64,000 bases of DNA from Paenibacillus sp. FSL H8-0332. Lineage in GTDB: Bacteria; Bacillota; Bacilli; Paenibacillales; Paenibacillaceae. The position numbers were made by a program, and so were the translations under genes. Each line of letters begins with the position of its first letter. Position 1 is the stretch's first letter. Location: assembly GCF_037963835.1 (NCBI RefSeq), contig NZ_CP150145.1, positions 4,774,001 to 4,838,000 of the forward strand, given 5' to 3'. This document shows, piece after piece, positions 16,908 through 25,262 of this stretch. The notes below the pieces were generated by a model. That model was not told the origin of the DNA. It made no database searches and saw only the letters and a list, made by a program, of their open reading frames with translations.

Positions 16908-18662
16908 ATGACAAGAAAGACGGCGAAACCGGTTGTGGCGCTGATGGTACTGACCTTGCTGCTCAGTGTGCTGGCAGGCTGCGGCGGAGGCAATAATAAC
17001 GGCAACAAGAATACGGCTGAGAATACCGGGGCCAAGGCTACGAACAGCGGCAATGCCACGGCAACAGCTGAAGCTACGGCAGCGGCTGAGGACTTAAGTC
17101 CCCTGACACTCTCCTTCTTCGCGGAAGACCCTAATCCGAACTGGAACAATATGAAGGATGAGGTCAGCACCGTCATTACGCAAAAGACCGGCGTCACCCT
17201 CGATGCCGAATTCGCTGTCGGTGATCCGCAGCAGAAGATTGCTCTCATTGCAGCTGGCGGGGAATACCCCGACATTATCTCGGCTAAAGGCGACATCGGC
17301 AAGCTGGTGGACGCCGGCGCGGTCCTGGATCTGACCGATCTGATCGATAAGCATGCCCCTAACATCAAGCGAGTGCTCGGCGACAATCTCGCCCGGGCCA
17401 AGTATACGAACGAAGACCAATCGATCTACGCGATCCCCACCTGGGCAGCGGTGGATGAGAAGAAATTCGTAGCGGGCGGCGGCTTCGAGCTGCAGCACCG
17501 GGTCGTGAAGGAAGCCGGATACCCTGAGATTAAGACCGTCAAGGATTATGAGAACGTCATTAAAGCGTACCTGGATAAACACCCTACCGATGAGAACGGC
17601 AACAAGAACATCGGCGTCTCCCTGAACGCAGATGACTGGCATATGTACATTTCCGTAACCAACCCTGCGGTAGCCACTACCGGCGGCTCCGATGACGGTG
17701 AATATTACGTCGATCAGGAGACTCACGAAGCGATCTACCACTTCCGCCGTCCGGAAGAAAAGGAATATTTCCGCTGGCTGAACCACATGAACGATATCGG
17801 CCTGCTTGACAAGGAGAGCTTCGTGCAGAAATACGACCAGTACAAAGCCAAAGTAGCGACTGGACGTGTGCTCGGCCTGATTGACCAGGACTGGGACTAC
17901 AATGACGCGCAGCAAGCCCTCAAAACAGCCGGCAAATTCGAACAGACCTACGGACACTATCCGGTCACTCTGACGGATGAATACAAGGAAACCAGCTTCT
18001 GGCCTACCGGCTTCATGGGCGGCTACGGCATCTCCATCTCCACCACCAACCCCGATCCAGTGCGGACGATCAAGTTCCTGGATTTCCTGGCTTCTGATGA
18101 AGGTCAGATCCTGAACAATTGGGGGATTGAAGGCAAGCACTATAAAGTGGAGAACGGTAAACGCGTAGTTCCGCAGGAAGTTCAGGACCGCATTAATAAC
18201 GACAACACCGCCTTCACGAAGGAAACGGGCATTGGCTTCTACTGGAACATGATGGTTCACTATGGTGATGGTGCCAAGGATTCCACGGGCAACTACTACA
18301 CCAAGAACTTCCCTGAGCAACTGGTGCTGGGCTATAGCGATGTTGAGAAGGAGACGCTGGCAGCTTACAAAGCTACTACTTGGAAGGATCTGTTCCCGAA
18401 AGAGGAAGAATTCAAGGAAAAAGCGTACGGCGCTGCCTGGAACATTGCTATCCCGGGTGAGGATGAGGTCTCCATCTTGGGCAACAAAATGAAGGATATT
18501 ACGTGGAAGCGCATCCCGCAGGCGATTCTGGCCAAACCGGCTGAATTCGATAAAATCTGGGATGATTACATGGCCGATCTGGAAAAAGCCGGCGTTAAGA
18601 AAATGGAAGCTGGCTATACCAAGTATGTCCAGGATCGTGTGGAGCTGTGGAGCAGCAAATAA
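16908..18662 (+). CDS. extracellular solute-binding lipoprotein (LplA-like)
   Basis: 584 residues after AAAGGGAGG. Signal peptide with lipobox LAGC, C25 lipidated, then a Ser/Thr/Asn/Ala-rich spacer to about residue 62, then a type-1 solute-binding fold (SPLTLSFFAEDPNPNWNNM onward). The size, about 150 residues longer than typical maltose-binding relatives, fits the LplA group that binds oligosaccharides. Last gene of the YesMN-transporter block; the terminator is at 18887. The ligand cannot be named from sequence. Confidence 0.9.
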   Translation: MTRKTAKPVVALMVLTLLLSVLAGCGGGNNNGNKNTAENTGAKATNSGNATATAEATAAAEDLSPLTLSFFAEDPNPNWNNMKDEVSTVITQKTGVTLDAEFAVGDPQQKIALIAAGGEYPDIISAKGDIGKLVDAGAVLDLTDLIDKHAPNIKRVLGDNLARAKYTNEDQSIYAIPTWAAVDEKKFVAGGGFELQHRVVKEAGYPEIKTVKDYENVIKAYLDKHPTDENGNKNIGVSLNADDWHMYISVTNPAVATTGGSDDGEYYVDQETHEAIYHFRRPEEKEYFRWLNHMNDIGLLDKESFVQKYDQYKAKVATGRVLGLIDQDWDYNDAQQALKTAGKFEQTYGHYPVTLTDEYKETSFWPTGFMGGYGISISTTNPDPVRTIKFLDFLASDEGQILNNWGIEGKHYKVENGKRVVPQEVQDRINNDNTAFTKETGIGFYWNMMVHYGDGAKDSTGNYYTKNFPEQLVLGYSDVEKETLAAYKATTWKDLFPKEEEFKEKAYGAAWNIAIPGEDEVSILGNKMKDITWKRIPQAILAKPAEFDKIWDDYMADLEKAGVKKMEAGYTKYVQDRVELWSSK

Positions 18663-18714
18663 GATTCCATAAACCTTGATCGAAAAATCTTAGTAATAGA
18701 GTAATCGCCACTGC

Positions 18715-18830
18715 GGAGATTTTGGACTTCCGGTCGCTGTTGTTTCCAGATTTCTTGATTTATGCCGCTGGTTGCGGTAGAAATCCGGAAACAAAGGCGA
18801 ACGCTACGCTCCTACAGTTCCAAATTCTCC
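18715..18830. repeat. structured repeat, copy A
   Basis: Nested hairpin: outer arms GGAGATTTTGGAC and GTTCCAAATTCTCC; middle stem 18740-18754 with 18780-18794; inner hairpin CCGC/GCGG at 18765-18777. A homologous element with compensating base changes lies at 48751-48875. Both follow a plus-strand gene. Confidence 0.75.
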
Positions 18831-18886
18831 TCCGTCGCTCCCTCCTATTTACTAAAGTTTGTAGTTCAACCTATATTCCATAGCAG

Positions 18887-18923
18887 AACAACACCCGTGC
18901 GGGAAATCGCACGGGTGTTGTTT
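18887..18923 (+). terminator. terminator of the YesMN-transporter block
   Basis: AACAACACCCGTGCG and CGCACGGGTGTTGTT form a perfect 15-bp stem with a 6-base loop, followed by TTG; strong hairpin, short T-run. Confidence 0.75.
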
Positions 18924-18939
18924 GCTGCGCTATAAGGAC

Positions 18940-19352
18940 AGCTAGTAGAGTATCAGATTTAATTCTGTGAATAGGATAGGGTTGAATCCCGGAGGTTCCG
19001 AACCACAGAACTACGCCGCCCGGCCGAGTTTGCTCCTAACGGACCTGAGAGACCCTATTCCCAGGAAAACGCCACTTTTTGCGGGTTAACGGACGGAGTG
19101 GACCTTATTGTCTCTCTAAAGAACGTTTAGGAGTGGAATATTAGTTAATAAGGGCCGTGTCCGCAGCTTGCCCAAGTTGTGACTCTCCTTCGAAATAAGC
19201 GCGTCTCAGTCCGTAACGCCGAGCCAAACGCCCGAATGAACAACTCCCCTCTTCCTCTGGGAATGGTACTTGAAGGGGAGACCTCCACTCCTGTACTCCT
19301 TCAGGCATTATAGAGCTTCGTCCACTAGTTTAAATCTGATGCTCTACTAGCT
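18940..19352. mobile_element. 413-bp non-coding element with 23-bp terminal inverted repeats
   Basis: Left end AGCTAGTAGAGTATCAGATT(TAA) at 18940-18962 and right end at 19330-19352 are inverted copies with one mismatch. Nothing inside codes for protein. The interior contains paired phrases (CTAACGGACCTGAGAGACCC; TTAACGGACGGAGTGGACC) and sequences that could fold back. The right repeat contains the TAG stop codon and last codon of the regulator gene. It resembles a MITE or a long folded transcript end; no target duplication is obvious. Confidence 0.6.
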
Positions 19353-20552
19353 ATGCAGCTCGCGGTAAGTTTCGTTGATCATTTCGGTGTATATGGAAGG
19401 CGGGTATTCCTTCACCTGATTATAAGCGATTTGGGCCAGCCGCAATGCTTCCTCCTTCATGCCCCGGCGCATACAAATCTGTGCGCGGTAAGCATAAGCT
19501 GTCAACAGGTTGGCGCGGTCAAGCGGGTGGTAGACCTGATCCCCCGGCTCTGCCTTGGACAGGCTGATCAGCGCTTCATCGTCCCGGCCGAGATGAACCC
19601 AGGCGATGCCGCACATGAGCTGGACGCTGGATGCATACGGTCCATCCTCCTGCGGGTACTGCTCCGCCAGCGCAAGAACCTTGCTGTATTCTCCCTTAGC
19701 TACCGCAAGTCTGATCTCACCGATCTCCACCAGCTTCAGCGAATCCTGAGATTCGGTGAATTCTGCGAATGCTCTGGCCTTCTTCATGGCCTGCTCTGCC
19801 GCCAAGGTCTCTCCTTCGGTCAGCGCCAGGATGCCGAGCACCCGGTACAGATGATCTGTCATATAGTAGATTCCCTCTTCCCGCGATACCTGAAGCGCTG
19901 CTTGTGCAGCTTCACGGCTTCCCACATAATCTCCCAGGGCAGACAGACTAATACTCTCGGCATACTGAAGATCGATTTCAAAGATAAAATCATTCCCCAC
20001 CTTATTATCCTCGTACTCCTTGCGGACCCGGCGAATAAGCTCCAGCCCTTCCACGTATCTGCTCTGTGCGAAATTCAGGGCATAGGAAATATACTGTACC
20101 TTCGCCCGTTCCACGAATAAGCCGAAGCGTTCATAGATCAGCGCTGCCCGCGCAAGCTCCGCTTCCCCGCCTCCGGCGCCTGTATAGAAAAGGGAGCTTA
20201 CATAGAACTCCAGCAGACGCGCAGCGTCAATCGTCATCGGAAGCGTACGCTCCGTTAGCGGCTGGAGCCGCTGGATGACCTCTCTGTAATTCTTCGCCTT
20301 AAACTCCGCCTCCATCTCCCGGACAAGCGGGGCCAGCTCCGCCTCCTCTTCGCCTTCAAGGAAGTAGCCCGGATCAACTCCCAGCCGGCCGGCCAGAACT
20401 TGCAGGCTGTTCATTGAGGGCAAGGCCCGGCCATTCTCGATTTGACTCAGCATGCTCTTGGTCATATGGTCTCCGGCGAGGTCCGTCTGCGTAAGCCCCT
20501 TAGCCTTGCGCAGTTGCTTGACTTTCTCTCCGATGGTTTGTCTGGTGGTCAT
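19347..20552 (-). CDS. XRE-family regulator with TPR-like domain
   Basis: 401 residues. Helix-turn-helix at 8-62 (VKQLRKAKGLTQTDLAGDHM, then LSQIENGRALPS). The rest is a helical TPR-like array (for example LNFAQSRYVEGLELI, LALTEGETLAAEQAMKKARA). This is the architecture of Rgg/PlcR/NprR-like (RRNPP) regulators, which often respond to small peptides; I found no adjacent peptide gene. Divergent from the MFS exporter across a 173-bp region with two similar operators, so it probably represses itself and the exporter. Its last codon and stop lie in the inverted repeat of the neighbouring element. Confidence 0.85.
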   Translation of the reverse strand: MTTRQTIGEKVKQLRKAKGLTQTDLAGDHMTKSMLSQIENGRALPSMNSLQVLAGRLGVDPGYFLEGEEEAELAPLVREMEAEFKAKNYREVIQRLQPLTERTLPMTIDAARLLEFYVSSLFYTGAGGGEAELARAALIYERFGLFVERAKVQYISYALNFAQSRYVEGLELIRRVRKEYEDNKVGNDFIFEIDLQYAESISLSALGDYVGSREAAQAALQVSREEGIYYMTDHLYRVLGILALTEGETLAAEQAMKKARAFAEFTESQDSLKLVEIGEIRLAVAKGEYSKVLALAEQYPQEDGPYASSVQLMCGIAWVHLGRDDEALISLSKAEPGDQVYHPLDRANLLTAYAYRAQICMRRGMKEEALRLAQIAYNQVKEYPPSIYTEMINETYRELHS

Positions 20553-20630
20553 CTGCTTGCCAACTTTCCAGGTAGCTTTTCTTTTCAGTATAGCTTACCT
20601 ATACCCTAAGAGAAAGCTGGAAGTACATTA

Positions 20631-20705
20631 AAGTTAAATTATATTAAACTTTTTGTTGCATTTCTGAACTTGTACTCATACAATAAGTTTAATTAAATTT
20701 AACTT
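20631..20705 (+). promoter_or_regulatory. divergent promoter with two operator-like dyads
   Basis: Two near-palindromes, AAGTTAAATTATATTAAACTT (20631-20651, 21 bases in register) and a second at 20685-20705, share the pattern AAGTTWAATTAWATTWAACTT and lie 54 bases apart. Between them is a promoter for the exporter: TTGCAT (20655-20660), 18-base spacer, TACAAT (20679-20684). The second dyad directly follows the -10 box; the first covers a TATAAT on the other strand that could serve the regulator. Confidence 0.6.
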
Positions 20706-20725
20706 TTGACCAAGGGAGTGCTAGT

Positions 20726-22072
20726 ATGTCTCAAATAACATCCGCAACCCATGATAAGACAGCGACTAACCGTAACATATTCCTCTTCTTCGGCAGCAAA
20801 CTGGTCTCTGTTCTCGGCTCCAGTATGTACACCTTCGTAGCCGGTCTGTACATTCTGAACGAGACCGGTTCTGGGAGCAGCTTCGCTGTTACACTGCTGT
20901 GCGGTCTTCTGCCCGGCATCCTGATGTCCCCCTTCGCCGGTGTGCTCGCCGACAGAGTTAGCCGCCGCAGGCTGCTGATCGGCTCGGATCTGGCGAGTGC
21001 CCTGATTATGTCCCTGGCCTTCCTGTTTGTCGCGCTGGAAGGAATGTCTGTATGGCCTATCTATCTGTCACTCATTCTATTATCAATCTGCTCTACCTTT
21101 TATAGTATCTCTGTCTCCTCCTCGATGATGATGCTTGTAGACAGCGGCTCCGTCCAGCGGGCCGGATCACTGAATCAGATTGCCGGATCAGCAGGCCACC
21201 TGCTGGCTCCGATTCTCGCCGGCCTGCTGTATGCCTTTCTCCCGCTACAGGATTTCATGCTGTTGAATGCAGCAGGCTTCACCGTTTCGACTGTGATGGG
21301 CTGCATGCTGAGATACAAGCCGATTCCACGGCTTCGAGCTGCCAGTGAATCCGCCGAAGCCGCAGGTCCCCGGCCGCTCCGCGAACGTCTGGGCACTGCT
21401 GTTAACGGGGTCCGCACGAATCTGAAGGAAGGCTTCGCTTATGTGATCCGCCGTCCGGTCCTCCGTTCCCTGATGGGGATTGTGTTCTGGATTAATTTCT
21501 TCGTCGTCGCCCTGAATGTTGTGCTGCCCTACGTTGCAATACAGACGCTGGGACTCTCCTCAAGACAATATGGAGTCCTCGAAGCGATGCTGGCGGCAGG
21601 CGTACTACTGATGTCGCTGCTGCTTGCTATACTTCCCCAGAGCAAGAGTCCGGTGAAGCCGATCCTCGGAGGCTTAAGCGCGCTGGGAGTGTTATTCCTC
21701 GCACTGGCGGTTCCGCTGCTGCTGCATTTCACCCCGAAGGCCACCTTCCTTCTCTTCCTGCCGCTGCTGGTCCTTATCGGCGTCATGATTATGTTCATTA
21801 ACATTCCGATTCAGGTCTATCTGCAGCAGACCATCGAGGAAGAGTACCGTGGACGCGTATTCGGGCTGGTGGAGGGCATCGCCGGTTCCATCGCTCCGCT
21901 CGGAATGCTGCTCTATGGAGTCCTCCTCGACCGGATTCCAGGCTCGCTCATTTTGCTCGTCTCCGGTGCAGCTATTCTGACAGTCACGCTGGCCGGACGG
22001 AGAGGTTTGCTCCGCAGCGGTACCGCCGAGCAGCAGGCTGCTCAGGGGAAGACAGAGCAGGCGGAAGCCTGA
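20726..22072 (+). CDS. MFS drug/metabolite efflux transporter
   Basis: 448 residues, ATG after AGGGAG. About twelve membrane helices; the N-terminus FLFFGSKLVSVLGSSMYTFV and the loop motif GVLADRVSRRRLLIGSD after helix 2 fit the MefA/enterobactin-exporter (MFS_3) branch. Controlled from the divergent region with the XRE/TPR regulator. It could export a drug or the product of the gene cluster at 23-30 kb; the substrate is not determined by sequence. Confidence 0.88.
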   Translation: MSQITSATHDKTATNRNIFLFFGSKLVSVLGSSMYTFVAGLYILNETGSGSSFAVTLLCGLLPGILMSPFAGVLADRVSRRRLLIGSDLASALIMSLAFLFVALEGMSVWPIYLSLILLSICSTFYSISVSSSMMMLVDSGSVQRAGSLNQIAGSAGHLLAPILAGLLYAFLPLQDFMLLNAAGFTVSTVMGCMLRYKPIPRLRAASESAEAAGPRPLRERLGTAVNGVRTNLKEGFAYVIRRPVLRSLMGIVFWINFFVVALNVVLPYVAIQTLGLSSRQYGVLEAMLAAGVLLMSLLLAILPQSKSPVKPILGGLSALGVLFLALAVPLLLHFTPKATFLLFLPLLVLIGVMIMFINIPIQVYLQQTIEEEYRGRVFGLVEGIAGSIAPLGMLLYGVLLDRIPGSLILLVSGAAILTVTLAGRRGLLRSGTAEQQAAQGKTEQAEA

Positions 22073-22155
22073 ATGTCTGAATTGACCATAGCTGGCAAGC
22101 TGTCCAATTGATACGCTTAACGCAGCGGAATTCATTCAAGGAGGCGGAACGTTAT

Positions 22156-22944
22156 ATGTACGCACACCACAGGCAGACGCTGGAGAAGCTGGCGGAGAAG
22201 CTGGAGCAGGACCCTTCTTGTCTGGCGGCAATCACCAGCGGATCTGTAGCCAAGGGAACCGCCAGCGAGACCTCGGATGTAGATGTTCATTTGGTCTTGA
22301 CCGATGAAGCCTATGCAGAATATGAGCGAAACGACAGGCTCTCCTACGTGGACCGGGAAGTCAGCACCTATGAAGGCGGATATGCCGATATCAAGGTGAT
22401 CAACCGCCGGTTTCTGGAGCTTGCCGCCCGGCGCGGCAATGAGCCGACGAGGTATGCTTTTACCCGTGCAGAGGTGCTGTTCTCCAGAATTCCGGAGCTG
22501 GATGAGCTGGTGGCCCGGATTCCCGTCTATCCCGAGGAGAACCGCGAGCGTAATTTGCGGGAATTCTGCGCTCAGATCTACCTGTACGGGCTGCATTTCG
22601 CCAAGCAAGCGGGCCAAAAAAATGACGCCTACCTGCTCGCTCATACGGCGGGCCAACTGGTGTTTTTTAGCGGGCGGATGATTCTGGCGTATAACCGGCT
22701 GCTTTTTCCAAGCCACAAAGGGCTGCTGGATGCAGTCGATACTGCGGAAGCCCAGCCGAAGAATTTCCGTACGCTGGCAACAGAGCTGCTGCAATCGCCC
22801 AGTGCACATAAGAGTGTGCGCTTCGCCGCGAAGATGCTGACTTTCTATAATCATGGCTTGTCCTTCGAGCAGGCACTCGGGATCTATGTGCTGAACAACG
22901 AGCGTGCCTGGATGGAGCAGCCCATTTCCTTACAGGACCGCTAG
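22156..22944 (+). CDS. nucleotidyltransferase-domain protein
   Basis: 262 residues, ATG chosen because AAGGAGG lies upstream; an upstream TTG frame has no such site. The nucleotidyltransferase signature is at about 27-47: SGSVAKGTASETSDVDVHLV (G-S, then D-x-D), the metal-binding core of Pol-beta-like transferases such as aminoglycoside nucleotidyltransferases. A helical C-terminal half follows with AHTAGQLVFFSGRMILAYNR. About 80 bases after the exporter gene, so probably the same transcript. Antibiotic modification is possible; many such proteins have no known substrate. Confidence 0.75.
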   Translation: MYAHHRQTLEKLAEKLEQDPSCLAAITSGSVAKGTASETSDVDVHLVLTDEAYAEYERNDRLSYVDREVSTYEGGYADIKVINRRFLELAARRGNEPTRYAFTRAEVLFSRIPELDELVARIPVYPEENRERNLREFCAQIYLYGLHFAKQAGQKNDAYLLAHTAGQLVFFSGRMILAYNRLLFPSHKGLLDAVDTAEAQPKNFRTLATELLQSPSAHKSVRFAAKMLTFYNHGLSFEQALGIYVLNNERAWMEQPISLQDR

Positions 22945-23006
22945 TGCAGCGCCAGAATTATATTTATGGATTGGATCAGTAAAGCGGAACTAAATAGTGA
23001 AACAGC

Positions 23007-23043
23007 AAACAGCGACCCCCGCAAAGGGAATCGCTGTTTTTTG
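23007..23043. terminator. bidirectional terminator
   Basis: AAACAGCGA and TCGCTGTTT arms, T-run on the plus strand. It separates the convergent nucleotidyltransferase and oxidoreductase genes. Confidence 0.75.
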
Positions 23044-23046
23044 TTG

Positions 23047-24072
23047 CTATAATGAATGCACCTCAGAGACCCGGCGCCGCTGCGCCTCGGCCATGATCCG
23101 GGCTTGCAGCTGTACCCGTTCCCAGGTAGCATCAAGGCCCTCGGCCTGTTGCCCGTTCATGATTGCTGCAAAAGCCTCTAATTGCCCCACATAATAGTTC
23201 AGCGGAGCGAATTCGCATAGGGTGGTGCGGTTGTCCGGCAGATCATGCCGGATTTTGAGCTTGTAGAACCCTTTGATCGGCCGGAAGAAATCCGGGACCG
23301 TCAGCACGGTATGGTCGAAATACAGGGTATGTGAGGCCCGGTATGGCAGCTCAAAGGAAGTGAGACACTCGGCCCTCAGCCCGTTCTTGTATTGCAGCGC
23401 TGCCTGAAAGGTCCAATCGCAGCCATCCGGCCCGTCAAAGGCCGACTGCGCCAATATCTCCTCCGGCTGAAGACCGGCAAGGGTCTGCACGAACTGCAGC
23501 CAGTAGCAGCCCAGATCGGCAAAAGCGCCTCCGCCCTTCCCCCTGACACTCCGGTAATTGTCGGCATGCCCGTTCTTGGCAGGAATGGAGATTCGGGTGC
23601 TGATCCTGCGCAGCGCGCCGAATTCGCCAGAATCGACGATGCCCTTCAGCGCCTGCTGCCAGGGGTGACAGGCAACCATCAGACCCTCGGCGAGCTTCGG
23701 AGCCGCAGGGTTATTCTTCGCCAGCCTTAACTGCTCCGCTTCTTCAGGATGGAGACAGATCGGCTTTTCCACCAAGACATGCTTGCCCGCATTCAAGGCC
23801 CGGATCGCCCACTGCGCATGAAGCTCATTGCTGAGCGCAATATACACTCCATCCAGATCGTCTAGCTCCAGTAGCTCATCCAGGCTACCTGCCACATAGG
23901 GAATCTGGTACGCCTCCGCCATGGCCTCCGCTTTCGCCAAGGTACGGTTGGCAATCGCCGTGATCTTCACCTTGTCTACCATCCGTGCCGGCTCCAGCAT
24001 CGCTGGAACAGCGATACTCGAGGCACCCAGAATGCCGAGCTTATAGGCAGGCTGCTCTCCCCCGCTGCTCAT
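23047..24072 (-). CDS. Gfo/Idh/MocA family oxidoreductase
   Basis: 341 residues. ATG at 24072 overlaps the stop of the radical SAM gene (ATGA), so translation is coupled; a longer in-frame start lies inside that gene and is rejected. Rossmann motif GILGASSIA at 13-21 and the family EKP motif at 102-104, followed by the substrate domain (AFADLGCYWLQFVQTLAG). Members oxidise or reduce sugars, inositols or similar rings with NAD(P). Last gene of the five-gene acyl-carrier operon; it may act on the sugar or cyclitol part of the product. Confidence 0.88.
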   Translation of the reverse strand: MSSGGEQPAYKLGILGASSIAVPAMLEPARMVDKVKITAIANRTLAKAEAMAEAYQIPYVAGSLDELLELDDLDGVYIALSNELHAQWAIRALNAGKHVLVEKPICLHPEEAEQLRLAKNNPAAPKLAEGLMVACHPWQQALKGIVDSGEFGALRRISTRISIPAKNGHADNYRSVRGKGGGAFADLGCYWLQFVQTLAGLQPEEILAQSAFDGPDGCDWTFQAALQYKNGLRAECLTSFELPYRASHTLYFDHTVLTVPDFFRPIKGFYKLKIRHDLPDNRTTLCEFAPLNYYVGQLEAFAAIMNGQQAEGLDATWERVQLQARIMAEAQRRRVSEVHSL

Positions 24073-25262
24073 ATCTGCGCCAGCGCAGCATAGGTGTTCA
24101 AGTACAGCACATTGCATTTGGAGCAGGCCGGGGACAAGCCTTCATCCAGAATCCGCCGCAGCCGGTCGTAACGCGCTGAATTCCATATTTCGGTCAGCGT
24201 CAGCTCATTCACATTGCCAATCGCCAGCTCACCAAAAAATTTACATGCACTCACCATGCCGTTCGGGGCAATATCCACACGGGTGCTGAGCGCCAGACAT
24301 TTGGAGGTACTGCGGGATAGCATCGGCTTCCCGGCCACGAAGTCCTCAATCTCATCAAAGTCCAGCCCCGGCTGATAGCGGATTCGGGTATTGTGCCAGG
24401 TGTTGCTGTTGATCCGCCGCAGATCTTCGGTCAGTCTGGTGATATTCTCCGGCTGGATATGGTATTTGAACGCATGCCAGCTGCTCCGGTGATCCGGCGG
24501 TAGCTCGGCCAGCCACTGGAAGTGTTCATCGTAGAAGCGGTCCATCGCAAGGCTCGTGTCTTCCGAGATATACCAGGGGAAGCAGAGGAGAACCAGATCT
24601 ACACCCTTGCGCTCAAAAAACTCCACCAGCTCGTACAATCTGCCGATCATATTATCATTTATGACGTTATGAATCGAGATCCGGCCACGAAAGCGGCCCT
24701 GCTCGCGCAGCTCCAGCAGCCGTTCGACAGTTTGGACCACCTTGTTAAAAGACCCTTTGCCGCGCAGAAAATCATGCTCCTCCTCGAACCCCTCAATCGG
24801 AATCAGCAGCTCCAGATTGTCGGAGATGGCACATAGCTCCTCTTCAAACTTCGGAATCATATAGGCATTGGTGCAGATTGTGGTGTCCCGGGGATGCTCC
24901 TGTAGCAGCTCCAGAATCTCCTTGGCCTTCCGGTGAAACAGAGGCTCGCCTCCCCATAAATACAGGCGGGACTGCGCTTCATCCGTCTCCTCCAGCAGCC
25001 TCTGGATCATTCCCAGATCCATATCCAGGTTCTGCTCGGCGGTATCCATATCATGATGGTAGCCGGATTCATTCCATTGATAGCAATGCTTGCAGCGGAG
25101 ATTACAACGGTTGGTTAGCTTGAGGGACATAATCTCCGGCATAACGGTCCGGAAGCCCGGATCAAGCTTGCGTTCTCTATGCGGGACCACGACATTTCGA
25201 ATCGTACGCTTCAAAGCTTCAAAGGACTTGGCGTCCAGGCTCACTCTACTGGTAGGTTGCAT
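24069..25262 (-). CDS. radical SAM protein with SPASM/twitch C-terminus
   Basis: 397 residues, ATG overlaps the stop of the glycosyltransferase gene (TAATG) with AGGAGGG upstream. C53-x3-C57-x2-C60 (TNRCNLRCKHCYQ) binds the SAM-cleaving iron-sulfur cluster. C-terminal C322, C340, C380 and C383 (the last two as CSKC) with APNGMVSACKF give a single auxiliary-cluster arrangement like SPASM/twitch dehydrogenases. Such enzymes modify peptides or oxidise sugar/cyclitol alcohols (BtrN of butirosin is one). No precursor peptide gene is visible nearby, favouring a small-molecule or carrier-bound substrate. Confidence 0.88.
   Translation of the reverse strand: MQPTSRVSLDAKSFEALKRTIRNVVVPHRERKLDPGFRTVMPEIMSLKLTNRCNLRCKHCYQWNESGYHHDMDTAEQNLDMDLGMIQRLLEETDEAQSRLYLWGGEPLFHRKAKEILELLQEHPRDTTICTNAYMIPKFEEELCAISDNLELLIPIEGFEEEHDFLRGKGSFNKVVQTVERLLELREQGRFRGRISIHNVINDNMIGRLYELVEFFERKGVDLVLLCFPWYISEDTSLAMDRFYDEHFQWLAELPPDHRSSWHAFKYHIQPENITRLTEDLRRINSNTWHNTRIRYQPGLDFDEIEDFVAGKPMLSRSTSKCLALSTRVDIAPNGMVSACKFFGELAIGNVNELTLTEIWNSARYDRLRRILDEGLSPACSKCNVLYLNTYAALAQI

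Noticed and set aside
17094..18320. 408-codon open frame on the minus strand
   Set aside because: Shadow of the solute-binding protein gene, which has a lipobox, ribosome site and family motifs on the plus strand.
18663..20725. Peptide pheromone gene for the RRNPP-like regulator
   Set aside because: I looked for a short secreted peptide frame on both sides of the regulator and found none with a credible start site.
22132..22854. 240-codon open frame on the minus strand
   Set aside because: Lies antisense to the nucleotidyltransferase gene and shows no domain.
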